This document shows positions 8,301 to 17,847 of a stretch of 33,993 nt of DNA, piece after piece. The position numbers and the translations under genes are program-made. This stretch comes from Ruminococcaceae bacterium UBA5391 (GTDB lineage Bacteria; Bacillota; Clostridia; Oscillospirales; Acutalibacteraceae): the NCBI GenBank assembly GCA_002410755.1, contig DHOL01000012.1, forward strand, positions 12,794 through 46,786, in the 5' to 3' direction. Position 1 is the stretch's first letter, and each line of letters opens with the position of its first letter. The notes under the pieces were generated by a model. That model saw nothing but the letters and a program-made list of their open reading frames with translations, searched no databases and was not told where the DNA came from.

Positions 8301-8678
8301 CCACAAGGAGGCAAGTTGTATCTCCTCAACACTGACTGGACTTCTTCGGGGAACACCCGTGAAGTGGCGGTTCATGCAGGAGGAAGCAGATTCCCGTTTG
8401 CCGTGCGTGAAGGAGAAGTTGAAGAAGTCGCATTTTCGGAATGTGCGGCTCTTTCCTGTAATACTGCCTCGGCCTGCCTGACACCCTGCGCAGATGGGAC
8501 ATTCCTGCTTGATGGCTTTGGAAAAACGGAACTTATGGTTTCTTCTTCCGGCGGCTGCACGGTGACAGTCGGCGGAAAATCCGCAGGGCTTTGCTCCTCT
8601 GCCGGACAGTTCCGCATCCCGGTTGATTTTGATAAATTGGGAAATCACCTTTCTGTGGCCATTTCTTCCCAAGACTGA
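5385..8678 (+). CDS. Large multidomain putative glycosidase, family not recognised
   Basis: I cannot assign this 1097-aa protein to a named family. What can be seen: an N-terminal beta-rich region (about 1-395), including a carbohydrate-binding-like segment near 215-280 (VNGKEIYRNATF, then SGENRVELDNL). A probable (beta/alpha)8 barrel follows (about 405-690), with the acidic strand end NFLFEEDSMF near 613-622, where a clan GH-A-like nucleophile would fall. Next comes a glutamine-amidotransferase-like domain (about 770-960: YRLMLLLAWHTMEPN, YAEGGGTLFLSVPH, VGKGFVYLLCTYAYPG) like the trimerisation domain of GH42 enzymes, then a C-terminal beta domain. There is no signal peptide, so it is probably cytoplasmic. 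It is transcribed alone, divergently from the transporter operon, and ends at a terminator. A glycoside-hydrolase role is inferred from architecture and neighbours; catalytic residues are guesses. Confidence 0.85.
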   Translation: MKQICFTAEWGTWTGYFAEKYLARYDFSGHLETEDGTVLRVERILYPKDAWGPFIFSKQFIEYGKTEWESHLCNCFDGIRVTAEADGKTVFRIVTKMGTAEFTPDTLQKNGHLVFHVGEKYAMAIIHIEPAEPAWRAAPLLPGEVRVPGSAFSGRQADFFGVRGVAVPPGGMESACFRMSFPQTRCETDCMSVQCLLRFLISESPEKEKKARGLPNFLLKVNGKEIYRNATFTTYHDTNSQFLEEVPFELPAECFISGENRVELDNLDEKFTVLVPMVRFVPEIHHHMEIVSCPKWAVVGRPFCIIVRCTAGAARLRVDYDPLLFEPALPETDVSSRHLMYRGKMYPIPDNEEFLGAGEHEFYFRAKQPSRKGTIRFTDTWSGAYGEAVIGECWATAGEDVPSKVGVEIKTGTPWQYRYLVRKILREQLGNLVVFRDYHNRFTGWQELWEAAADCRKYGFYTDAISMKDQEIVASASAERCQCAGGHECTGIFYGAREPENLSRTMRDAETASINLLRTVAEGYRIPGVPVATGDASGGSREAYLAGFDVLRHETFVAHNLLVLPNARGCAKAFHKKIWGAHIATQHNAQPELDDGLRRYWLGFALAWVTGANFLFEEDSMFLCFKYYRMVGDDYLPRRKRELCAEFYKYTQTHPRPGRPRVNIAVVQGRYAPPFNGISTTNYGEPPKDETLKNENFPVWGMAGCRKWEWGWRQPEKGYHLLETLAPDICLNPLNQDSAKVRRFFSGDPKGEFDFLPVEADGETFADYRLMLLLAWHTMEPNTEQQGKDYCNDYEKFLHYAEGGGTLFLSVPHLTTRSDREFLLTMDDLRLIYGGDVSDLCGVRVLGKSKTVFSGASGRGSLTGVDLMRRQSLIRRPNVRADEDGPCCLADVELCGAETVVADTASGKPLIVRNRVGKGFVYLLCTYAYPGHEALRDFMPNFLDELITRYVPRSVSVEDPSGDVYWSVWKSSPQGGKLYLLNTDWTSSGNTREVAVHAGGSRFPFAVREGEVEEVAFSECAALSCNTASACLTPCADGTFLLDGFGKTELMVSSSGGCTVTVGGKSAGLCSSAGQFRIPVDFDKLGNHLSVAISSQD

Positions 8679-8711
8679 TAATTGCCCTTTTTAGGGAGAG
8701 ACAGAAAGAAA

Positions 8712-8750
8712 CCCGGCCGGTTCCGTATGGAGCCAGCCGGGCCTCTTTTT
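8712..8750. terminator. Bidirectional rho-independent terminator between convergent genes
   Basis: A 13-bp stem with one mismatch (8712-8724 with 8729-8741, loop GTAT) is followed on the plus strand by CCTCTTTTT. On the minus strand the stem is followed by TTTCTTTCTG. It sits in the 90-base gap between the stop at 8678 and the GH2 stop at 8769, so it can end both transcripts. Confidence 0.88.
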
Positions 8751-8768
8751 GCCTTTTACTTTTAAATA

Positions 8769-12673
<3,905 letters not shown>

Positions 12674-12701
12674 AATTTCAGGTTACTCCCGCTGTAAATT
12701 T

Positions 12702-13274
12702 TCACGGATTTTCATCCGCGGTGAAGTCATAAAACCGGTTGATTCCCTCACAGGCAGTAATGCCTGCGTAAAATTCATCCGGCACGCAGTCCGCTTTCAC
12801 GGAAAAACTGTTCCCATCAAGTGAGATATCCAGTTTCCCTTTCTGCGGGCACACAGTAAGGTGGATAATTTTTCCCGCCGACACGGAAAATTTCTGCCGC
12901 AGCAGGTTCGTCGGGTGCACATCATTGGCAAGCGGCTCCAAGCTCCAGACATTGACACCGCCTTCATAGGCGACAATCTCCATGTGGCGGCCATAGCGTA
13001 GTTCACCATTTTTGCCCTTGCGAATGTCATTTGTGAGGACAATCAGGGGTGCGCCGTATTTCACAAACGAACAGCGAGTGGAAAGCACGGTGCCGGCGCG
13101 GAATTTCCGGGCCGTAACCATGCTGACATAGTCATAATGACCTGTCGCGGGGTTGCCGCGGTTCACAAGGCATCCGTCCTCCTGCACAAAGCGCGGTGTG
13201 GGTGCAAATTTTGGGGAATAGACGTACTGAAAATCAGACTGGTTCCAGCCGCCTTTTGAAAAAACGGTTTTCAT
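12702..13274 (-). CDS. Small ConA-like beta-sandwich protein, function unknown
   Basis: The 190-aa product is not one I recognise. Alternating hydrophobic strands, glycines, and phrases such as VSMVTARKFRAGTVLSTRCSF, HMEIVAYEGGVNVW and GKLDISLDGNSFSV give the look of a concanavalin/laminin-G-like jelly roll, as in carbohydrate-binding modules and the DUF1080 group. There is no signal peptide, so it would be cytoplasmic and perhaps bind or modify an imported sugar. It starts six bases after the NagB-like stop codon, with AAGGAAG upstream, so it is translated from the same message. A link to DUF1080 3-keto-glycoside hydrolases is possible, since a Gfo/Idh oxidoreductase lies in the same locus, but I see no diagnostic motif. 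Confidence 0.75.
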   Translation of the reverse strand: MKTVFSKGGWNQSDFQYVYSPKFAPTPRFVQEDGCLVNRGNPATGHYDYVSMVTARKFRAGTVLSTRCSFVKYGAPLIVLTNDIRKGKNGELRYGRHMEIVAYEGGVNVWSLEPLANDVHPTNLLRQKFSVSAGKIIHLTVCPQKGKLDISLDGNSFSVKADCVPDEFYAGITACEGINRFYDFTADENP

Positions 13275-13280
13275 AAAAGC

Positions 13281-14060
13281 TCAGGCTTCCTTTCCAATCA
13301 GGCGGCTGCTTTCCGGGTCGAGATAGAGAAATGAATTGTCGTGGCGGCGGAGGACTGTTGCGGGGCACGCTTCGCCGATATCCCAGGTGACCATGCGGCG
13401 GACAGCCTCGGCTTTGGTGGCGGCGGGGACAACGCAATAAAGGCAGGCACCGTTCATCAGCGCAGGGACTGTCAGCGTCAGGGCGTGTGTCGGGACTTCG
13501 CTGAGGGACTGGAAGCAGCCGTCGTGGACCTGCTGGTTGCGGCAGACAGAATCGAGCGGGACGACTTTTACAAGGTGCGGGTCGCTGAAGTCCGCAACAG
13601 GCGGGTCATTAAAAGCAATATGGCCGTTTTCGCCGACGCCGAGGCAGACAATATCAACGGGGTTTTTCCTCAGGAGATCAGCATAACGGGCGCATTCTGC
13701 GTTACGGTCCGGATTTTGGCCGTTCAGGTAGTTGACGGATTTAAACGGGACCTTTGAGAAAATGTGCTCGCGGAGGAAATTGCCGAAACCCTGCGGTGCA
13801 TTGGCGGGCAGGCCAACATATTCGTCCATATGGAAGGCGTTGATGCGGTTCCACTCAATGCCGGGCTCTTTAACGAGGGAAGCCAGCATCTCGTTCTGAG
13901 AAGGCGCCGCAGCGAAAATCATGTTGATTTCGCTTTTCTTTGAGAGCAGCTCGCGGATTTTTGCGGCGCAGTCTTTTGCAGCCGCAGCCCCCATGTCTTC
14001 GCGGCTGTCGTAGCACCTTACGACGAGCTTATCCTTCTTTAATTCACTTGTTATTGCCAT
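13281..14060 (-). CDS. NagB-family sugar-phosphate isomerase/deaminase, divergent
   Basis: Homologue of glucosamine-6-phosphate deaminase (GlcN6P to fructose-6-phosphate and ammonia). The 259-aa product is about the family length and keeps the signature FHMDEYVGL (D79, E80) and GENGHIAFNDP (H147). Two departures stand out. The phosphate-binding loop, normally a GGTP-type sequence, reads AAAPSQNEM near 50-58. The residue matching E. coli E148 is D152, and that matching D141 is N145; Asn at the latter position also occurs in other NagB proteins. It may be a NagB paralogue acting on a different or unphosphorylated amino sugar. AAGGAG lies about 9 bases before the ATG at 14060. It heads the operon with the ConA-like protein, EamA transporter and GH2 enzyme. 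Confidence 0.85.
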   Translation of the reverse strand: MAITSELKKDKLVVRCYDSREDMGAAAAKDCAAKIRELLSKKSEINMIFAAAPSQNEMLASLVKEPGIEWNRINAFHMDEYVGLPANAPQGFGNFLREHIFSKVPFKSVNYLNGQNPDRNAECARYADLLRKNPVDIVCLGVGENGHIAFNDPPVADFSDPHLVKVVPLDSVCRNQQVHDGCFQSLSEVPTHALTLTVPALMNGACLYCVVPAATKAEAVRRMVTWDIGEACPATVLRRHDNSFLYLDPESSRLIGKEA

Positions 14061-14110
14061 TTTGAAATCTCTCCTTTATTTCTTCTCTTCGCCGGCCGGA
14101 AATGCCGACA

Positions 14111-14130
14111 GGTATAATGATCCATATACC
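14111..14130. promoter_or_regulatory. Palindromic operator candidate in the nagB-like leader
   Basis: Arms GGTATA and TATACC, separated by 8 bases, with a symmetric GATC in the middle (GGTATA-N2-GATC-N2-TATACC; 16 of 20 positions symmetric). It lies 51-70 bases upstream of the NagB-like start codon, downstream of the predicted leftward promoter. Confidence 0.5.
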
Positions 14131-14174
14131 ATTCTAGTGACTTTCCTGCTGAATTACTTCCCTTTTTGTACTGC

Positions 14175-14226
14175 AAATTTGACCTTTTCAGCAATATGGC
14201 AAAAATTCATATAAAAGGTCAAGTTT
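14175..14226. promoter_or_regulatory. 14-bp inverted repeat between divergent promoters
   Basis: AAATTTGACCTTTT (14175-14188) and AAAAGGTCAAGTTT (14213-14226) are inverted copies matching at 13 of 14 positions, centres 38 bp apart. The right copy covers the predicted leftward -35 and the -35 zone of the rightward promoter; the left copy covers the predicted leftward start site. One regulator binding both copies could control both operons. Confidence 0.6.
14193..14222 (-). promoter_or_regulatory. Candidate promoter of the nagB-like operon
   Basis: On the minus strand TTGACC (14222-14217) is followed after 18 bases by CATATT (14198-14193): a 5/6 -35 and a 4/6 -10. Position and overlap with the inverted repeat support it, but the -10 is weak. 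Confidence 0.45.
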
Positions 14227-14240
14227 TTTCCCTGACTTTC

Positions 14241-14249
14241 TGCTATAAT
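14241..14249 (+). promoter_or_regulatory. Extended -10 promoter of the amidohydrolase/glycosidase operon
   Basis: TG-C-TATAAT is a perfect extended -10 element. No good -35 is present 16-18 bases upstream; that position holds the right arm of the inverted repeat, which suggests regulator-dependent initiation. The predicted start is near 14256. Confidence 0.65.
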
Positions 14250-14283
14250 AAAAAAGAATTTCCACCTGTCGGAAAATGTAAAA

Positions 14284-14288
14284 GGAGG
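14284..14288 (+). promoter_or_regulatory. Ribosome binding site deciding the start at 14298
   Basis: GGAGG (within AAAGGAGG) is 9 bases from the ATG at 14298 but only 3 bases from the ATG at 14292, so the second ATG is preferred. Confidence 0.7.
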
Positions 14289-14297
14289 ACTATGTTC

Positions 14298-15062
14298 ATG
14301 CGTTCGGCATATCATTTCTTCGACTGCCGTGCTTCTTACGGCATGAGATGCTACCGGGCTCCCGGCAGCTTTTACCGCAAGGAAGATCTGCTCCGCAAGA
14401 TGGCGGATTACAGTATTGACTGTGCACTTGTTTACCATTCCCTTTCTAAAGAATACGACCCGATGGTTGGCAACCATGTGCTCTGCCGGGAAATTAAGGA
14501 TGACAAGAACCTTTTTCCGGTCTGGGCTGTCCAGCCGCACTACACGGGTGAGTTTGACACGCCTTCAAAGCTCCTTGAGGACATGAAGGCAAACGGTGTG
14601 AAGGCGCTTACCATGTTTCCAGCCCCTTCAAGCCAAAACTTCAGCTTTGCGGAATTTACGTGCGGAGAGATTTTCCACATGTGTGAAGAGCACCAGATTC
14701 CGTTCTTTGTCGACATGGATCAGATGGGCGGCATTGCCGCGGTTGACTGGCTCTGTGCGGCGCACCCGAAGCTGCCGCTTGTTGTGACAAAAGTCAATTA
14801 CCGCATTGACCGTGACCTTTATCCCCTGCTTGACAAATACCGTAATTTTTACATTGAGGTATCCGGCTACAAGCCTTTTGAGGGCATTAAGAGCATCTGC
14901 GAGCGCTTCGGGGCCGGCCGCCTGATCTTTGGGACCGGTATGCCGGAGAGCGCGGGCGGAGCAGCTGTCGGCCTTGTGACCTATGCTGACATCACCGACT
15001 CCGAAAAGAACATGATTGCTTCCGGAAATCTTAAGAAACTGCTGGGAGGCGTTGCATTATGA
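14298..15062 (+). CDS. Amidohydrolase_2-fold protein lacking metal ligands (possible pseudoenzyme)
   Basis: The 254-aa product resembles the next protein in layout and belongs with the Amidohydrolase_2 TIM barrels, but its metal-binding positions are gone. Where the partner has DEHNH this protein has FDCRA (C10 and A12 at the two histidine positions). The stretch with the late histidine (AHMGG in the partner) reads VTKVNYR, and the terminal catalytic aspartate (GTDMP) is glycine, G214 (GTGMP). Other surface and core features, such as WAVQP and the ADITDSEKN segment near the end, are kept, so the gene is not simply decaying. Its stop overlaps the start of the canonical partner by four bases (ATGA). 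I infer a non-catalytic or differently catalytic subunit that may form a heteromer with the partner. Confidence 0.85.
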   Translation: MRSAYHFFDCRASYGMRCYRAPGSFYRKEDLLRKMADYSIDCALVYHSLSKEYDPMVGNHVLCREIKDDKNLFPVWAVQPHYTGEFDTPSKLLEDMKANGVKALTMFPAPSSQNFSFAEFTCGEIFHMCEEHQIPFFVDMDQMGGIAAVDWLCAAHPKLPLVVTKVNYRIDRDLYPLLDKYRNFYIEVSGYKPFEGIKSICERFGAGRLIFGTGMPESAGGAAVGLVTYADITDSEKNMIASGNLKKLLGGVAL

Positions 15063-15874
15063 TGAAGATTGCAGACTATGCAAAGGCGGGCCTTCCGATT
15101 AAAGATGTCCCGATTATTGACGAACACAACCACCTGGGGCGCTGGGGTGCTTTTTATGTGCCGGGCGGCGGTACCATTGACCAGATGGTCAACCGCATGG
15201 ATCAGGTGGGCATCTCTAAAATCTGTGTCACGGCGCACGCATCCATAGGCCCGGACTATGTCTACGGAAACAACCTTGTGATGGATGCCCTTAAGCGCTA
15301 TCCGGATCGTGTAATCGGCTATGTGACCGTCAACCCGAACTACCCTGAGGATATGCAGCATGAGCTGGACCGCTGCTTTGCGGTTCCGGGGTTCCGTGCC
15401 ATCAAGTTCCACCCGGAATGCCATGGACAGCCAGTTGACTGCAAGGGCTATGAGGCAGCGTTCGAGGAAGCCGAAAAACGCGGATGCCCTATCCTCATCC
15501 ATGTCTGGGGCGATGATGCTGTCCGCGCAGTGGACGGCCTTGCCCCCCGTTTCCCGCATGCAATCTTTATCATGGCACATATGGGCGGCACGGACGGCCA
15601 TTCCATGGAAAAGGCAGTCGATGTGGTCAACCGCCATCCGAATGTTTACGGAGACGTTGCACTTTCCCGGCCGACGGAAGGAAATATTGAATGGCTTGTA
15701 AAAGAAATCGGCTCCAAGCGCGTCCTTTTTGGTACGGATATGCCGTTCTATGATCCCAGTCACGTAATCGCCCGTGTGGCGCTTGCTGACATTACCGAAG
15801 AAGAGAAAAAAGACATTTTCTACCGCAATGCGGCAAAAATCATGAAACTGGATAATCCGGAATACCGGAAATGA
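15059..15874 (+). CDS. Amidohydrolase_2 family metal-dependent hydrolase
   Basis: Cytoplasmic (beta/alpha)8 metal hydrolase of 271 aa. Canonical ligands are readable: H23 and H25 (IIDEHNHLG), H148 (ILIHVWG), H174 (IMAHMGG) and D227 (LFGTDMPF). Members of this family hydrolyse lactones, decarboxylate aromatic or keto acids, or cleave C-N bonds. In a sugar locus with a Gfo/Idh oxidoreductase, a sugar-lactonase role is the most plausible guess, but no substrate motif is decisive. The start at 15059 overlaps the stop of the degenerate partner (ATGA) and has GGAGG 9 bases upstream, so the two are probably made in equal amounts. A second ATG follows immediately and could also serve. The next gene's ribosome binding site begins 16 bases after the stop. 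Confidence 0.9.
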   Translation: MMKIADYAKAGLPIKDVPIIDEHNHLGRWGAFYVPGGGTIDQMVNRMDQVGISKICVTAHASIGPDYVYGNNLVMDALKRYPDRVIGYVTVNPNYPEDMQHELDRCFAVPGFRAIKFHPECHGQPVDCKGYEAAFEEAEKRGCPILIHVWGDDAVRAVDGLAPRFPHAIFIMAHMGGTDGHSMEKAVDVVNRHPNVYGDVALSRPTEGNIEWLVKEIGSKRVLFGTDMPFYDPSHVIARVALADITEEEKKDIFYRNAAKIMKLDNPEYRK

Positions 15875-15903
15875 AAATAAAAAGATCACGGAGGCTTCGC
15901 AAA

Positions 15904-17847
15904 ATGGATCAACGAATTACTTTCCGCGACTGTTACCTGGAGCAGTCCGGTGACACTTTAGCAGCAGGCAGCGCCGCATTCCGGCGTACCTGGAAAATTA
16001 CGGGCGCAGGGCTTATCCCCCAGACTCTTGAGAATGCACGGACGGGGGAGAACCTTGTCCATCCCGAAGAAGAATCGCTCAGTCCTGCCGACCTCCCACA
16101 GGGAGAAGCGGCAGGGAAACTTTCCCTCTCCGGGGGGAAAGATGATGACTATGGCTTTGCACTGCCGCATCTGCGTGCTGCCCTTACGATAGACTATGAA
16201 AAATTTTCTGTGCGGTATGAATTTAACATTTACCCGGAACTGCCAATCCTTCGTACGCGGATGTTCCTGCGCGGCTGCACAGAAGCGCCGCTTCGGACTG
16301 TCGTAAGACTTGACTTCCTCAGCTTTGCGGAAAAACACTGCGAGTGGGAGAGCATCTCCCTTCGGGCCGTGACCGATTCCCACAACAACCTTGTTCGGAA
16401 ATCGGGCGGCCTTTTCTACTGCAACGAAGCAGGCAAAGTCCCGGGAAACCTTTTGCGCATCCACAGGACCATCCAGAACGATGGGGTTATCCTTATCCGG
16501 GAAGCTCCTGCGCTGGAAGAGCAGGTGCGCTGGATAGGCAGCGACTTTATAGTGTTCCACAGCCGCGTCGCGGCGGTTGCCGCCGGGCTGGATCCTTTGG
16601 AGGATGGAGAAGAGTGGGTGCCGCTTTATGGCAGTGCGGTTGTCCTCTATGAGGGCGGCGACCTCGCATTTGCAAAAGCGCTCCATACTTATTGGGAAGC
16701 ACGCCACCGTTTCCGTCCCGGCTTTGACGGTGCTGTTTTTAGCAACACCTGGGGCGATGACACTGGAGGGCGTAACATCCGGGAAGACTTCCTTGAAAAA
16801 GACATTTCCGCGGCGGCGGAAATGGGCGTTTCCCAATACCAGATTGATGCTGGCTGGGACACTGGCGCACAGGATAAAAAAACCGGGCGCAGTTACTGGA
16901 CAATTAACCGAGCTGCCTTTCCGGAGGATTTCCGTCCGTTTGATGCGCTTGCAGAAAAGCTCGGCGTGACACCGGGCGTCTGGTTTGTCCCCTATACGGA
17001 GGACGGCCACCACTACGGCTGTTACCAGCAGGACGCGCAGGAGCTTGCTGACCTTTGCCTGAAGCATGGAATGCACACGCTGAAATTGGACGGGTTCCGC
17101 CTGCCGGACTACACGACAACCTACCGCTTTGAAAAGATGCTGCAGCTTGTCCTTGAGAAAACAGGCAGCGACGTTTACTTTAACATTGATATTACAAACT
17201 GGCCCCGCACAGGGCTTTTCGGTGCAACACAGTACGGCAATCTCTTCCTTGAAAACCGCTATACCAACCGTATCAACTACTACCCGCACGGCATTCTCCG
17301 GAACCTCTGGATGATTGCACCGTATTTTCCAATCTGCCGCATTCAGGCGGAGTTCCCAAATGTTGCACTGCACTCCGACCTTTACGAGAAAGACCAGCCG
17401 GGCGATGCGCTTTCACCGGAGCGCTGCGGCCAGATCTATGCGCTTGGCTGCGTGCTGTTTGCTTCACCGCTTGCGTGGATGCAGCCCTGCTTTGTCGACG
17501 CAGATATGCGCAAAAGAATCCGCGCGCTGCTTGATTCTGTAAAGGATGCGCGCTGCGGTGCCGTCGGTTCTTTGGAGCTGCCGGTTGGAGAAATCCCGAA
17601 CGGCGTGCATTTCACGGGCTTTCAGGCCCTTGAAAATGAAAACAGCGGATGGCTTCTGCTCCTGCGCGAGAATGCGCCGGAGAACAGCTTCTGCTACCGC
17701 CTGCATGGTGGTGCCGGGGAAGGGTATCGGTTTACGGAAATTGCTTCCACCTGCCAGAGTAGCGTGAAGCCGGTGCAGGGACCTGAGATCAACGTCATGT
17801 TGGCAAAACCATTCTCCTTTGCAGTTTACCGCTATGAGAAAGAGTGA
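15904..17847 (+). CDS. Clan GH-D alpha-glycosidase (GH36/GH27-like)
   Basis: Retaining alpha-glycosidase of 647 aa. An N-terminal beta-sandwich (about 1-270) precedes a TIM barrel whose first strand reads FSNTWGDDTGG (about 279-289). The IDAGWD motif (around D315) corresponds to the IDDGW of GH36 alpha-galactosidases, and the probable nucleophile is D396 in TLKLDGF. An ENR-type strand near 460 may hold the other catalytic residue, but this is uncertain. No signal peptide, so cytoplasmic. The frame extends back to 15871, but GGAGG at 15890-15894 lies 9 bases before the ATG at 15904, which is chosen. The stop overlaps the next gene's GTG by four bases. The likely substrate is an alpha-linked galactose or N-acetylgalactosamine cap; that is inference. 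Confidence 0.86.
   Translation: MDQRITFRDCYLEQSGDTLAAGSAAFRRTWKITGAGLIPQTLENARTGENLVHPEEESLSPADLPQGEAAGKLSLSGGKDDDYGFALPHLRAALTIDYEKFSVRYEFNIYPELPILRTRMFLRGCTEAPLRTVVRLDFLSFAEKHCEWESISLRAVTDSHNNLVRKSGGLFYCNEAGKVPGNLLRIHRTIQNDGVILIREAPALEEQVRWIGSDFIVFHSRVAAVAAGLDPLEDGEEWVPLYGSAVVLYEGGDLAFAKALHTYWEARHRFRPGFDGAVFSNTWGDDTGGRNIREDFLEKDISAAAEMGVSQYQIDAGWDTGAQDKKTGRSYWTINRAAFPEDFRPFDALAEKLGVTPGVWFVPYTEDGHHYGCYQQDAQELADLCLKHGMHTLKLDGFRLPDYTTTYRFEKMLQLVLEKTGSDVYFNIDITNWPRTGLFGATQYGNLFLENRYTNRINYYPHGILRNLWMIAPYFPICRIQAEFPNVALHSDLYEKDQPGDALSPERCGQIYALGCVLFASPLAWMQPCFVDADMRKRIRALLDSVKDARCGAVGSLELPVGEIPNGVHFTGFQALENENSGWLLLLRENAPENSFCYRLHGGAGEGYRFTEIASTCQSSVKPVQGPEINVMLAKPFSFAVYRYEKE

Larger units (their letters stand above)
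14061..14297. promoter_or_regulatory. Divergent control region between the nagB-like and amidohydrolase operons
   Basis: AT-rich 237-base gap carrying promoters in both directions, a 14-bp inverted repeat and a second palindrome. An open frame on the plus strand extends to 14166 but would run through the promoter, so it is not taken as coding. Confidence 0.75.

Noticed and set aside
15958-17373. Long open frame (471 codons) antisense to the GH-D gene
   Set aside because: Its translation is Cys/Arg/Phe-rich with no family motif and it opposes a convincing glycosidase gene.
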